Assembly (NCBI RefSeq): GCF_003966225.1
Contig: NZ_RXNU01000010.1
Location: 106,162-170,161, forward strand
DNA length: 64,000 bases
Direction of reading: 5' to 3'
Origin: Shewanella canadensis
GTDB lineage: Bacteria > Pseudomonadota > Gammaproteobacteria > Enterobacterales > Shewanellaceae
In this document: one piece after another, positions 26,777 to 36,795 of the stretch
How the letters are laid out: every line of letters begins with the position of its first letter
Position numbering within the stretch: the stretch's first letter is position 1
Notes under the pieces: generated by a model
Seen by the model: only the letters and a program-made list of their open reading frames with translations
Database searches by the model: none
What the model was told of the DNA's origin: nothing
Program-made: the position numbers and the translations under genes

Positions 26777-29700
26777 TTAACTTAAATACTTAGCCACATC
26801 GACCTCGTCTATCTGTTTAGAATCAAGGAATTTGTTGGCATATTCCAGGTATATTCCACTCGAGAGGAAGAGTTTAAACAGATCCATATCTAAGTGATTA
26901 TCGAGCGCCATCTTATGCAAGATATCCACGGCAACACTGATAGGCTTAGCCTTCTTATAGGGCCTGTCTGCTGCGGTCAGCGCTTCGAATATATCTGCAA
27001 CCACCAAGATACGCTCGGGGATAGATAACTCCTCGGCGCTAAGCTTTCTCGGATAACCGGTACCCTTCAAGGTTTCATGGTGGGTCGATGCATATCGCGG
27101 CACTCTCGCCAGTTCAGGAGGAAAAGGCAGGTTCTCTAACATCTTTATCGTACTGGTGACATGTTCATTAATTTTAAACCGATCCTCAGCGGTTAATGTC
27201 CCTCTTGAGATAGACAAGTTATAGAGCTCACCAAGGTTGTATTGATCTTCAGGGATCTCCATCTTGATACCAAACTTAGGATCGAACTCAACTTTAGATA
27301 CTCGCTTTATAATATGCTCAGTTCTATCACTGAGTAATGGCTCTTCCACTGGCAGTGAGTCGCCTCTATCTGGCAGCTCTTTATTACTTAACTCCTCAAC
27401 TGGTGACAGCCCTAATCGATTATCGAAATGTCGCAGCCAGGTCGTATTAGCCAACAGGTGCAGACGCTCTATATGCTTCTCATCCATAAACTCACCACCG
27501 ACATTCGTACTGGCAATAAACTCAAAGTCTTCTGTAAATTGACTCTGCTTTGCGGCCAGTTCACGGCGCAACGCTTCCTCTTTTTCAGGAGCCTGTAGTA
27601 ACTGTTTGAAATAGCTAATCTCGGCATCGCGCCAGAGCACTTCGAAGCGCATCCTCACCTCATGGATCCGGTTATAGATCGCTTCCAGCTTAGTGCCTTT
27701 ATCGACAATATATTCCGGGGTGGTTATCTTGCCGCAGTCGTGCAGCCAGGCGGCAATCCTGAACTCACGATGCTCATCCTCAGATTTGAAATAGAAATCT
27801 TTGAAGGGAGCCGAAGTTGACTTTGCCGCCACGTCGGCCAACATTAATCCCAACTCAGGTACCCGGTTACAATGACCTGCAGTGTAGGGCGACTTATCAT
27901 CGATCGCCTGAGCGATAAGACGGATAAATGCCTCCATCAACTCTTTTTGGCTCTCTTCATACTGCTGAATCGACATCGACATATCGAGCATTGAATCTGC
28001 CAGCTCTTTGATCTCTTTGATATTGGTATCGATCGTCTGAAGATCCTTATAACGCCGATGTTTTATTTTTTCATTTTCAGCAGAAAGCAGCTTAATAGGG
28101 TTGATGATAGGCGCGGAGAACAACCATGAAATCGGCAATACCAGCAGTAAACAGATACTGGTGATAAAGATGGAGGTTGTCACCTTTTTCAGACTGGGCA
28201 TTAATACAGTATCTTCGGGCACAATCACGGCGAAAAAATCCTTCTCTTTCCCCTTAGCACCAATCTGTGTCACATAGATAAAATGGGGAACCCCCTTAAT
28301 CGTTCTGGATAAAAGCTGGTTATATTCACTTTGATTATTAGCTATTTCGATAAGCTCCGGGTATGGTACGGCCCCCTCACTTCGTACCTGCTTCACTTTA
28401 TTTCCATTGCCAAACCATTTCAGTCTCAAGGCGGCTTTCTGCTCTGTGGTGATATTCGCAAGTGCAAGATTAAAAATCCCCACCAACTCCTTATCGGCAT
28501 CGTTGAGTAGGAAATATAGGTCACCAGAATTTGTTGCCAAACTAAAATCTAACGATTCATGATAAGCAAGACTTTCAATGAAGAACTGTTTAGCCGTATA
28601 ACGTAAAATCACCTCAGTATCTAATCCGGCAAACACTTCACCATCTGCAACGGCTTGTAAGACAGCTTTCGTGGAGGCGACCTCTATCACTTTAATGCCG
28701 GGGAAATGAGTCTTAATAGCGGCGATAACAAACCAGCCTTGTGGTATTGCTACTGTCTTACCAACCAATTCATCAATGTGAGTAATTTCTTTGATGCCAG
28801 ACTGTGTCACAACAACTAATGGCATCTGTAAAAACGGGTCGGTGAAATGCCCCATCTTTTCATTCTCGGCTGTTCTATAGAGCGAATTAAGCATACCCAG
28901 CTCCCCTCGCTTATAACCCTCAACCAATTCAGTCCAGGTAAAGCCATTGATATAGTCGAACTCGACTCCGGTCATGTCCGATATTATATTAAGCAGATCT
29001 ATGCTGTACCCTTTCGGCATCCCGGACTTGGCAAAGTCGATAGGGGCCCAATCGTTCTCGTTGGACACCTTAATCATCGAATGCTCGGCGACGATTTTTT
29101 GCTGCTCAGGAGTAAGTTGAAGTGGTTGAGATTTCGGGATGGGATACTGCTCCGGCTCCTTTTGATTTGAGGCGATCAACTCCCCGCTACGCTTATAGAG
29201 GTAGATCTCGCTAAAGGCATCACCGCGCTCATTCAGGTCTTGGGTCTGCAGGTAATCAGATACCGAAGAGAGGGCGATATCGACGGCTAACACGACTTCA
29301 GATTCAGGTATCTTAATCGAGTAAGTTTCGCCCGGTGCCTGCAGATGATGAAACAGGTAAGGTTCAGACTTATACACTTCATGCACCTTGGCACTCACAT
29401 ACCAGGGGCGCTCATTGGCATAGTAATCACTGGGCTCTGAACGTTGGGCTCTTAGGTTTAACTGCTCATCTAAATAGAAGTATTGCCGCTGACGCGCACC
29501 CCCTTGACCCGTTACCAATACATATACCCACCGATCGATATGGGAAGCTTGAAACTGCTCTCTGGCACCCGGACTGACTTCCAAATTGATCAATCCATGG
29601 TAATCACCATTGGGAAAGCCGATATATATGGCATAGAAAAGCGCATTACTCTCCATGACATCGGCAAACACAGGTTTGGCATCATCATCTAAATTTTCGG

Positions 29701-29959
29701 CATCGATAAGGTTACTGAGGCTGGAGAGGAGTTTTGCGGTATTGACCGCTTTCTCATCGACTTGAGTCAGAAAGTCGCTGGTATGGCGCGCGGTGAGGCT
29801 ATAAATTTTTGAGGCGGACTCGCTGGCCATGGATTTACTGAAGTAATACTGCAAACCGATAGCTATCGCAGCCGTCAGCATAGTCGCCAAGATAAAGATG
29901 CTGATCACCGTAAATCGAATAGAGATCTGATTGGTTTTATTACCCACAGTCGATTTCAT
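26777..29959 (-). CDS. Membrane HD-GYP c-di-GMP phosphodiesterase with solute-binding sensor
   Basis: 1060 residues. TM1 (about 15-38) leads to a Cache-like periplasmic region (about 45-270) and a family-3 solute-binding-protein domain (about 290-520; IKVSNENDWAPIDF, GYSIDLLNIISDMTG). TM2 (about 600-622), a HAMP-like linker and an HD-GYP domain with AAWLHDCGKITTPEY and HHETLKGTGYP follow. The HD and GYP residues are present, so it is probably an active c-di-GMP hydrolase controlled by a periplasmic ligand, perhaps an amino acid. A GGGGAG site precedes the ATG. About 160 residues with little similarity to known motifs separate the HD and GYP parts. Confidence 0.88.
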   Translation of the reverse strand: MKSTVGNKTNQISIRFTVISIFILATMLTAAIAIGLQYYFSKSMASESASKIYSLTARHTSDFLTQVDEKAVNTAKLLSSLSNLIDAENLDDDAKPVFADVMESNALFYAIYIGFPNGDYHGLINLEVSPGAREQFQASHIDRWVYVLVTGQGGARQRQYFYLDEQLNLRAQRSEPSDYYANERPWYVSAKVHEVYKSEPYLFHHLQAPGETYSIKIPESEVVLAVDIALSSVSDYLQTQDLNERGDAFSEIYLYKRSGELIASNQKEPEQYPIPKSQPLQLTPEQQKIVAEHSMIKVSNENDWAPIDFAKSGMPKGYSIDLLNIISDMTGVEFDYINGFTWTELVEGYKRGELGMLNSLYRTAENEKMGHFTDPFLQMPLVVVTQSGIKEITHIDELVGKTVAIPQGWFVIAAIKTHFPGIKVIEVASTKAVLQAVADGEVFAGLDTEVILRYTAKQFFIESLAYHESLDFSLATNSGDLYFLLNDADKELVGIFNLALANITTEQKAALRLKWFGNGNKVKQVRSEGAVPYPELIEIANNQSEYNQLLSRTIKGVPHFIYVTQIGAKGKEKDFFAVIVPEDTVLMPSLKKVTTSIFITSICLLLVLPISWLFSAPIINPIKLLSAENEKIKHRRYKDLQTIDTNIKEIKELADSMLDMSMSIQQYEESQKELMEAFIRLIAQAIDDKSPYTAGHCNRVPELGLMLADVAAKSTSAPFKDFYFKSEDEHREFRIAAWLHDCGKITTPEYIVDKGTKLEAIYNRIHEVRMRFEVLWRDAEISYFKQLLQAPEKEEALRRELAAKQSQFTEDFEFIASTNVGGEFMDEKHIERLHLLANTTWLRHFDNRLGLSPVEELSNKELPDRGDSLPVEEPLLSDRTEHIIKRVSKVEFDPKFGIKMEIPEDQYNLGELYNLSISRGTLTAEDRFKINEHVTSTIKMLENLPFPPELARVPRYASTHHETLKGTGYPRKLSAEELSIPERILVVADIFEALTAADRPYKKAKPISVAVDILHKMALDNHLDMDLFKLFLSSGIYLEYANKFLDSKQIDEVDVAKYLS

Positions 29960-30457
29960 TTTCTCCCCTATATCCTTATAAGACTCATTACCTCAAACCC
30001 AACTTCTCACAGATACGCATCAAGCTTACAGAGTTAAGAGCCTATCGCTCTGGGTTCATTCATTATGATTAATTCTGGATACGCTATTCAGGTATTCTAT
30101 TAGTGTAAAACACAATTCGATATACTGCATCGCCTCGGCCCGGCCCACTTCATAACCAATTAAAATCAGACATCTACGATTAATACCAGACTGCCATATA
30201 GGACGAGTGATCCTATATCACAATGAATTTACGGGAGTTAGATTAAAGAGAATGGATACCTCAGAGGCTTTCTGAGCGGTTTACGGATTTTTTCGTCGCC
30301 ATGATTAATGGTAACAATAGGCATAAAAAAGGCTCCTAATCAGTTATTAAACTAATTCAGAGCCTAAATTAATGCCGTGACCCGTAGATCACAGCCAACC
30401 TAATGACTTGTTACAGCAGCGCTATGCATTAAAATCTATGTTTTAAAAACAATGCAC
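29960..30457. other. Intergenic region, no gene seen
   Basis: Apart from the terminator at 30325-30364, a short hairpin ATATAGGA/TCCTATAT (30196-30218) is visible. No ORF with a start signal was found. Confidence 0.5.
30325..30364 (-). terminator. Rho-independent terminator of the YgjV-like gene
   Basis: Read on the minus strand: a long stem beginning GGCTC and ending GAGCC, with paired TTAGTT/AACTGA inside and a TAAT loop, followed by TTTTTT. Confidence 0.85.
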
Positions 30458-30706
30458 TTAGGCTGTGACAGCAGGCTGAGATCTTGTACGGTAGATTTTA
30501 ATTAAGTGATAGATATTAATGCAGGCAACAAATGCATTCATTCCGGCAACTGGCCATGCAGAGATATAAACACCGTAGATCACAAACAAGGTGCAACCGG
30601 TAAAGTTTAAACATCTAAGCCAGGTAATATCTTTCATCATTAGTGAAATTGCCACCATCACTGAGGCAGAATAACCAATAATTTCAATCGTGTTTGTAGC
30701 TTCCAT
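30458..30706 (-). CDS. YgjV-like small inner membrane protein
   Basis: 82 residues with three short hydrophobic helices (about 7-25, 32-50 and 55-72). The segments IGYSASVMVAISLMMKDI and WLRCLNFTGCTLFVIYGV fit the YgjV/Imp-YgjV family, whose function is unknown. It stands alone with its own terminator. Confidence 0.75.
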   Translation of the reverse strand: MEATNTIEIIGYSASVMVAISLMMKDITWLRCLNFTGCTLFVIYGVYISAWPVAGMNAFVACINIYHLIKIYRTRSQPAVTA

Positions 30707-31042
30707 CAGGTACCTTCCAAAGGCCCTCTGCCATCCATAAGCTAATTGGGGGGTCCGTGCCCCTAAAGCAAGTTAAAGTAAAGTTAATTAATATCTGTGC
30801 ACATGCTAACAAATCCTGCCATCGGATGTAATTAAAATACGTTATTTAATGACCTGGGTCATACTTTCTGTTCAATATCTATTCAGGTGACGAAAACTTA
30901 CAACAAAGATGTTAACAGGTGCTTTTATCGGCAATACCGTGATTGATAACACTTTTCTTTTTACCAATCCCTTATATACTGTCGTTAACTCACTACATTT
31001 GTGCATCTACTCAGCACAATACCGATCTACAGGAGTATGACT
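30707..31042. other. Divergent control region of the ygjV-like gene and rraA
   Basis: AT-rich sequence without ORFs. A TATACT hexamer at about 30974 could be a -10 box for rraA but no well-spaced -35 was found. AGGAG at 31031-31035 is the rraA ribosome-binding site. Confidence 0.4.
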
Positions 31043-31528
31043 ATGGAATACAACACCTCAGAACTTTGTGACACTTACATCGATGTGGTTGATGTTGTCG
31101 AACCTATGTTCAGCAATTATGGTGGTTGTAACTCTTTTGGTGGCTCAATTAGCACGATTAAATGCTTCGAAGATAACGGTCTTATTGCAGAAGCGCTGCA
31201 GCAAGACGGTGAAGGCAAGGTTTTGCTCGTTGACGGTGGCGGCTCTCTGAGACGTGCCCTGCTCGATGCCTCTATCGCCCAGTTAGCTGTGGATAATAAG
31301 TGGGAAGGCATTATCATCTATGGTTCGGTCAGAGATGTAGATGCACTGGAAGATCTCGACATCGGCATTCAGGCTCTGGCCTCGATTCCGGTTGGCGCCG
31401 ATGAAAACTCTGTCGGTGAGCTGGAGATCCCAGTCAACTTTGGTGGCGTTACCTTCTTGCCTCTCGATCATGTCTATGCCGATAACACAGGTATAATCCT
31501 CTCTCCAGAACCGTTAGACATGGACTAA
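31043..31528 (+). CDS. rraA: Regulator of ribonuclease E activity A
   Basis: 161 residues, the length of E. coli RraA. The family signature is seen throughout: NTSELCDTYIDVVDVVEPMF at the start, SIKCFEDNGL-like ISTIKCFEDNGL, VDGGGSLRRAL, EGIIIYGSVRDVD and VNFGGVTFLPLDHVYADNTG. RraA binds RNase E and the RNA helicases of the degradosome to lower RNA decay; rhlB lies elsewhere in this window. The ATG at 31043 was chosen because AGGAG lies 7 bases upstream; ATGs at 31037 and upstream fit worse. Confidence 0.95.
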   Translation: MEYNTSELCDTYIDVVDVVEPMFSNYGGCNSFGGSISTIKCFEDNGLIAEALQQDGEGKVLLVDGGGSLRRALLDASIAQLAVDNKWEGIIIYGSVRDVDALEDLDIGIQALASIPVGADENSVGELEIPVNFGGVTFLPLDHVYADNTGIILSPEPLDMD

Positions 31529-31568
31529 TCATGAAGAGAAACGGCTTTAAATAGAAGTCGATAAAGAG

Positions 31569-31602
31569 AGGATGATGAAACCCGGTTTCACCATCCTTTT
31601 TT
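31569..31602 (+). terminator. Rho-independent terminator of rraA
   Basis: Stem AGGATGATGAAACC paired with GGTTTCACCATCCT around one base, followed by TTTTTT. Confidence 0.9.
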
Positions 31603-31764
31603 GTTTTCAGCATTGTCGTTCTACGCTAGGATTCAGTTAAAAGTTTTCATTCAATATCGACCAGCCATCATCGACAAACCGCTATCTCTCATCCTTTCAT
31701 TGCCATCCTCTCCCCTATTAAGCCACAATGTATCCATAAGCATCAAAATAAGAACTCAACAGAC

Positions 31765-32808
31765 ATGCAGCATCTCATCCCCTTTACCGCTCAGCAGTGC
31801 CAGAAACTCGTTTCACTCCGGGACGGCGAAACTAAGCTGGCTCAGACAGTGCATTCTTGCTCTGCGAAAACAACTCTTACAGACACATTAGTCAGCGCTA
31901 AGAGTAACCAGGTTCGTTTTGCGATTATCGGCATAGGTGAAGATATTGGCCCGCGTGCCAACTTAGGTCGTGGCGGCGCAACCGATGCATTTGATTCGGC
32001 CATGACACAATTTCTCAATCTGCAGTCGAACCGATTCTTAAGTGGCAAAGAGTGTTTAATATTGGGGGAGATAGAGACCCGCGATCTGCAGCTTCCCGAA
32101 GGAGCCGACGCTGAGGCATTGAGAAGAAATGTAGACCGACTCGATGAACGCGTTATCTCATTAGTCAGCCAGGTGATGGCGGCGGGATTAGAACCTATCA
32201 TTATCGGCGGAGGACACAACAACGCCTATGGCTTATTGATGTCGGCCAAGTTAACCCATAAGAAAAAAGTCGCGGCAGTTAACTTAGATCCGCACTCTGA
32301 TTTTCGCCCCAGAGAGGGACGTCACAGTGGCAACGGCTTCAGTTATGCCGCGGCCAGCGGGGCGCTTGGGTATTACCATGTCTTAGGCCTGCATGAGCTA
32401 AAAAATAGTGAAGAGACGCTGGATCAACTGACCACATTCGGTGGGCACTGGCATACACTCCAGTCTATCTGGGTTCGACGAGAGATCACGCTCGAATCCG
32501 CCTTAAAAGAGATTATAACTAAGCTGAACGATAGCCAGATGCCCGTCGCATTAGAGCTGGATCTCGATGCGATAATTAACATGCCTAGCAGCGCCTCGAC
32601 TGCGGCGGGTATCCCCTTGATGGATGCCCTGTATTACGTCAGTTCCGTAGCCCGAAATACGCCATGCAGCTATTTTCATTTAGCCGAAGCCGCACCAGAC
32701 TGTCATGTTGCAGGCATAGCCGCAGGTTACCGTGAAACGGGACAAAGCATCAGCGAGCTGATCTACGCCTATATTCAGGGACGATTACAGTCTCAGCAAA
32801 TAGGTTAG
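31765..32808 (+). CDS. Arginase-family (formimidoylglutamase-like) metallohydrolase
   Basis: 347 residues of the ureohydrolase fold. The metal ligands can be placed: IIGGGHNNAYG (His near 149-152), NLDPHSDFR (Asp-His-Asp near 171-177) and ELDLDAI (Asp pair near 272-274). The usual DAHxD reads DPHSD. The family includes arginase, agmatinase and formimidoylglutamase (HutG). The N-terminal GIGEDIGPRANLGRGGA and overall length favour HutG-like enzymes, but no other histidine-utilisation gene is adjacent, so the substrate is uncertain. Confidence 0.75.
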   Translation: MQHLIPFTAQQCQKLVSLRDGETKLAQTVHSCSAKTTLTDTLVSAKSNQVRFAIIGIGEDIGPRANLGRGGATDAFDSAMTQFLNLQSNRFLSGKECLILGEIETRDLQLPEGADAEALRRNVDRLDERVISLVSQVMAAGLEPIIIGGGHNNAYGLLMSAKLTHKKKVAAVNLDPHSDFRPREGRHSGNGFSYAAASGALGYYHVLGLHELKNSEETLDQLTTFGGHWHTLQSIWVRREITLESALKEIITKLNDSQMPVALELDLDAIINMPSSASTAAGIPLMDALYYVSSVARNTPCSYFHLAEAAPDCHVAGIAAGYRETGQSISELIYAYIQGRLQSQQIG

Positions 32809-33054
32809 TAGACACTGGACCCTAGCTACCAGAGCCTAGGATTTAATGTATATTTATTTTGGGCTATTCACCAACGGCTTATATTATGATGTAATGCGCA
32901 GTCAAATTTGCGAAACCCTGCGTTATCACGCATTTTCAACAAATCCAAGTCCAGATAACTAACATAGCTCACAGAGTGGCTGTAGAAAGATTCTGCAACT
33001 TGAATGAATGACTTACACTCGCAAATAATAATTTAAAAGTATAGGAACAGATAG

Positions 33055-33810
33055 ATGTCAGAGGGCACACAGAATAGTACCCATTTCGGTTACAAAACAG
33101 TTGAAGCAGATCAGAAAGCCGATATGGTAGCTGGCGTCTTTCATTCTGTAGCAGCCAAATATGACATCATGAATGATGTCATGTCCTTTGGTATCCACCG
33201 CATGTGGAAACGCTTTACTATTGAAAGTGCCGGTGCTCGTCCAGGAATGAAAGTACTTGATTTAGCTGGTGGTACAGGTGATCTAACGGCAAAATTCTCT
33301 CATCTTGTTGGTGATAAGGGTCAGGTCACTCTTGCTGACATTAACGACTCTATGCTTAAAGTGGGTCGTGAAAAGTTAAGAGACAAAGGTATCGTCGGCA
33401 ATGTGAACTATGTTCAGGCCAACGCAGAAGCACTACCGTTTCCTGACAACCATTTCGATATCATTACTATCGCCTTCGGCTTACGAAATGTCACAGATAA
33501 AGATTCGGCAATTCGCTCTATGCTACGCGTGCTTAAGCCGGGTGGAAAACTACTCATTCTTGAGTTTTCAAAGCCTCAACACGATGTCATGCGTAAAATT
33601 TATGACCTATACAGCTTTAAAATTTTGCCAAAGATGGGCTCTCTAATCACTCAAGATGCCGACAGCTATGAGTATCTGGCCGAGTCAATCCGCATGCACC
33701 CAGACCAAGACACCCTGAAAGGTATGATGGTCGATGCAGGTTTTGAGCAGGTTGAATATACCAATATGACAGATGGGATTGTTGCGCTACACAAAGGCTA
33801 TAAATTCTAA
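33055..33810 (+). CDS. ubiE: Ubiquinone/menaquinone methyltransferase UbiE
   Basis: 251 residues. N-terminal YKTVEADQKADMVAGVFHSV and MNDVMSFGIHRMWKR are typical of UbiE; the SAM site VLDLAGGTGDLTAKF is near residue 68. It performs the C-methylation in both ubiquinone and menaquinone synthesis, fitting an organism that uses both for aerobic and anaerobic respiration. It is first in the ubiE-ubiJ-ubiB-tatABC cluster. Confidence 0.97.
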   Translation: MSEGTQNSTHFGYKTVEADQKADMVAGVFHSVAAKYDIMNDVMSFGIHRMWKRFTIESAGARPGMKVLDLAGGTGDLTAKFSHLVGDKGQVTLADINDSMLKVGREKLRDKGIVGNVNYVQANAEALPFPDNHFDIITIAFGLRNVTDKDSAIRSMLRVLKPGGKLLILEFSKPQHDVMRKIYDLYSFKILPKMGSLITQDADSYEYLAESIRMHPDQDTLKGMMVDAGFEQVEYTNMTDGIVALHKGYKF

Positions 33811-33821
33811 TTGGAAAACGT

Positions 33822-34445
33822 ATGAAACGTGAATTTGCACTACTACTCAGCGCTGGATTAGAAACTGCTCTTAAGCAGCTTGTAGACCAATCTCCTGATG
33901 AATACGCCAAATTGCGCTCCATTCACGGAAAAGTACTGTGCATTCAATTGAGCCAGCTCAGCTGGCCTCTTTATTTAGTTTTCGCCCGCGAAATTCAAGT
34001 TTTAGGTCGCTATGAAGGGGAAGTCACCACTCGCGTCAATGCCGATATCACAACACTATATCAGCTGACCGAAGGCGCTAACCTCACTGAGCTAATCAAA
34101 GAAGATAAGCTCAGTATCGAAGGTGATCTCAACCTACTTCAAACATTCAGCCATTTCATTCAACATGTTGAATTTGATCTCGCCGAACCCATATCAAAAT
34201 ACCTGGGCGATGCCCCGACGCACCTGTTAACTCAAGGCGCTAAGCAAGCTAAAAGTGATATTGCTAAAGTATTCACTAAGAGCCGCTCTCATATCGGTCA
34301 ATTAACCACCGAAGAGTATAAGCTAGCTCCCCATAAAATCGAATTTATCCATTTAAGTGATAGAATCGAAGATCTTGTGGTAGATATCGATGCCATGGAG
34401 ACACGGATTAACCACTTACAAGACAGGGCTAAAGCTAAAACATGA
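33822..34445 (+). CDS. ubiJ: Ubiquinone biosynthesis accessory factor UbiJ
   Basis: 207 residues with an SCP2-type lipid-binding domain (about 15-115) and a C-terminal coiled-coil (about 170-205). UbiJ helps to assemble the soluble ubiquinone-synthesis complex. The gene lies 11 bases after ubiE and its TGA overlaps the ATG of ubiB (ATGA). Confidence 0.93.
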   Translation: MKREFALLLSAGLETALKQLVDQSPDEYAKLRSIHGKVLCIQLSQLSWPLYLVFAREIQVLGRYEGEVTTRVNADITTLYQLTEGANLTELIKEDKLSIEGDLNLLQTFSHFIQHVEFDLAEPISKYLGDAPTHLLTQGAKQAKSDIAKVFTKSRSHIGQLTTEEYKLAPHKIEFIHLSDRIEDLVVDIDAMETRINHLQDRAKAKT

Positions 34446-36091
34446 CGGCAACCAGTATCAGGCGAGCTTACCAGGTAATAAAAACCACCCTTCACTATGG
34501 GCTAGATGAATTAATACCTTCTAAAATTAAGCCTTGGTACTTCAGACTGCTTCGTTGTAGTTTTTTTTGGATAACCAATAAGCATAAAGATAAAGTCGGT
34601 GGTGAACGCCTGAAGCTTGCAATGCAGGAGCTGGGCCCGGTTTATATCAAATTTGGCCAAATGCTTTCGACGCGTCGAGACCTGCTTAACGATGAGTGGG
34701 CCGAAGAGCTGAACATGCTACAGGATAGGGTTCCTCCTTTCGATTCAGCCATAGCCAGAGATATGATCGAAGCTGAGCTCAATGCCCCTATCGAAACCTA
34801 TTTTGAAGACTTCGATAACACACCTTTAGCATCGGCCTCTATCTCTCAGGTACATACCGCCACATTAAAATCAAACGGTAAAGCGGTCGTCCTCAAAATC
34901 CTGCGTCCCAATGTTGAGCAACAAGTCCACGCCGATATTCAACTTATGTCCCAGGCGGCAAACGTTCTCGAAACACTCTTAGGTCAAGGGAATCGTCTGC
35001 GTCCAGCGGAAGTCGTTGAAGATTACCGCACCACCATTGAGGGCGAATTAAATCTAAAGTTAGAAGCCTTGAATGCGATTAAGCTCCGCAACAACTTCTT
35101 GGATTCAGGTACTCTCTACATCCCCTACATGTATGAGGATCTCTGTTTCACCCGATTAATCGTGATGGAACGGATCGATGGTATTCCTGTTTCGGATATG
35201 GCGGCGCTCAAAGCACAAGGTACCAACCTACAACTCCTGGCTGAACGAGGCGTTGAACTATTTTTCACTCAGGTATTCAGAGACAACTTCTTCCATGCCG
35301 ACATGCATCCGGGCAACATATTCGTAAGCCGTGAACATCCTGAAGACCCATATTACATAGGTTTAGACTGTGGCATCATGGGGACCCTTTCCGAAGAGGA
35401 TAAGCGCTACCTGGCCGAGAACTTCCTCGCCTTTTTCAATCGTGATTACCGCCGCATCGCTCAGCTCTATATCGAGTCGGGCTGGGTATCTCCAGATACC
35501 GATATTGGTGCCTTCGAACAGGCTGTAAAAGTGGTTTGTGAGCCTATGTTCAATAAACCCCTGGATGAGATATCTTTCGGCCATGTGCTGCTGGAGCTGT
35601 TTCGTACCGCTCGTCGTTTCGATATGGTGGTGCAGCCTCAGCTCGTCTTGTTAGAAAAAACCTTGCTCTATATCGAAGGACTAGGTCGTCAGTTATATCC
35701 GCAGCTCGATCTATGGAAAACCGCAAAACCTTTCCTGGAAGAGTGGATGTCAGAACAGGTCGGTCCCAAAGGGATGGCTAAAAAAATTAAACAAGAGCTG
35801 CCTTACTGGTCAGATAAACTGCCCGAACTGCCAGAGTTGGTTTACGACAACCTAAAAATGGGCAGAAATTTTGTTAAATCACAGAACCAGATGCTGGATC
35901 GATATCTTAAACAGCAACAGAAAGCCCATAAAAGTAACTACCTTTTACTTACAGCGGCAATTTTAGTGATCTGTGGCACTCTTTTGTTTAATCAAAACGC
36001 TACACTATGGGCCTCTTATGGCTGTATCTCCGCGGGCACCGTTTTATGGTTACTCGGATGGAGATCGAGACCTAAGAATCGCAAATTTTAG
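34442..36091 (+). CDS. ubiB: Atypical kinase/ATPase UbiB for ubiquinone synthesis
   Basis: 549 residues. The ABC1/ADCK signatures are present: the KxGQ motif in YIKFGQMLSTRRDLL (near residue 75), the Ala-rich loop LASASISQVH (near 135), and FFHADMHPGNIF with the catalytic Asp region. Two C-terminal membrane helices (about 500-540) anchor it in the inner membrane. It acts with UbiJ and the other Ubi proteins. The four-base overlap with ubiJ indicates translational coupling. Confidence 0.97.
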   Translation: MTATSIRRAYQVIKTTLHYGLDELIPSKIKPWYFRLLRCSFFWITNKHKDKVGGERLKLAMQELGPVYIKFGQMLSTRRDLLNDEWAEELNMLQDRVPPFDSAIARDMIEAELNAPIETYFEDFDNTPLASASISQVHTATLKSNGKAVVLKILRPNVEQQVHADIQLMSQAANVLETLLGQGNRLRPAEVVEDYRTTIEGELNLKLEALNAIKLRNNFLDSGTLYIPYMYEDLCFTRLIVMERIDGIPVSDMAALKAQGTNLQLLAERGVELFFTQVFRDNFFHADMHPGNIFVSREHPEDPYYIGLDCGIMGTLSEEDKRYLAENFLAFFNRDYRRIAQLYIESGWVSPDTDIGAFEQAVKVVCEPMFNKPLDEISFGHVLLELFRTARRFDMVVQPQLVLLEKTLLYIEGLGRQLYPQLDLWKTAKPFLEEWMSEQVGPKGMAKKIKQELPYWSDKLPELPELVYDNLKMGRNFVKSQNQMLDRYLKQQQKAHKSNYLLLTAAILVICGTLLFNQNATLWASYGCISAGTVLWLLGWRSRPKNRKF

Positions 36092-36150
36092 CTAGCACTA
36101 AATAACCAAAGGTTCATAATAGAACCAGTATTTAAAATTGAGGATTATCC

Positions 36151-36387
36151 ATGGGTGGCATTAGTATTTGGCAACTTCTTATCGTTGCTTTAATCGTAGT
36201 TTTATTGTTTGGAACAAAAAAACTTCGTTCATTAGGTGGTGACCTAGGTGGCGCAGTTAAAGGCTTTAAGAGCGCGATGTCTTCTGAAGAAGATAAGAAA
36301 GCCATTGAAGACTCTGCATCTGAGAAAACAGCTCAGACTGAAGAGAATAAAACTGAGTCCAAGGATAAAGATAAAGAACAGGTGTAA
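36151..36387 (+). CDS. tatA: Sec-independent translocase subunit TatA
   Basis: 78 residues: one N-terminal membrane helix (about 5-20, LLIVALIVVLLFGTKKL), a hinge, an amphipathic helix with GGAVKGFKSAM and a charged tail. TatA forms the pore through which folded, often cofactor-carrying enzymes pass. It opens the tatABC operon. Confidence 0.97.
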   Translation: MGGISIWQLLIVALIVVLLFGTKKLRSLGGDLGGAVKGFKSAMSSEEDKKAIEDSASEKTAQTEENKTESKDKDKEQV

Positions 36388-36393
36388 TCCCTT

Positions 36394-36792
36394 ATGTTCG
36401 ACGGTATTGGCTTTTTGGAGCTGCTGTTGATCGGTATTTTGGGGCTAGTTGTACTTGGCCCTGAAAGACTCCCGGTTGCAGTCCGCTCAATTACAGGTTG
36501 GATCCGAGCCATGAAACGTATGGCAAACTCTGTGAAAGATGAACTTGAGCAAGAACTCAAGATTGAAGAACTGCATGCTGATCTTAAAAAAGCTGAAAGT
36601 CAGGGCCTCAAAAATCTTTCTCCTGAGTTACAGGAATCCATCGATCAATTAAAAAGTGCAGCTCAATCTGTTAATCGTCCCTACAAGGTAGAAGATATCT
36701 CTCCGGCCAGCTCATCTGCGCCTGTGGATACTGCACCAACAGAGACAAAAACAGCTGAGACCAGCGCGAATTCTGAAAAACCGAACGGGTAG
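36394..36792 (+). CDS. tatB: Sec-independent translocase subunit TatB
   Basis: 132 residues: N-terminal helix FLELLLIGILGLVVLGPERLP, amphipathic region and a Ser/Thr/Pro-rich tail. With TatC it forms the receptor for twin-arginine signal peptides. It lies 6 bases after tatA. Confidence 0.96.
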   Translation: MFDGIGFLELLLIGILGLVVLGPERLPVAVRSITGWIRAMKRMANSVKDELEQELKIEELHADLKKAESQGLKNLSPELQESIDQLKSAAQSVNRPYKVEDISPASSSAPVDTAPTETKTAETSANSEKPNG

Positions 36793-36795
36793 TCC

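Noticed and set aside
30196..30218. Terminator at ATATAGGA/TCCTATAT
   Set aside because: Short AT-rich stem without T-run and no gene ends nearby on the plus strand.
31601..31891. 96-residue ORF between rraA and the arginase-family gene
   Set aside because: Overlaps the terminator region and the start of the next gene in another frame; no start signal.
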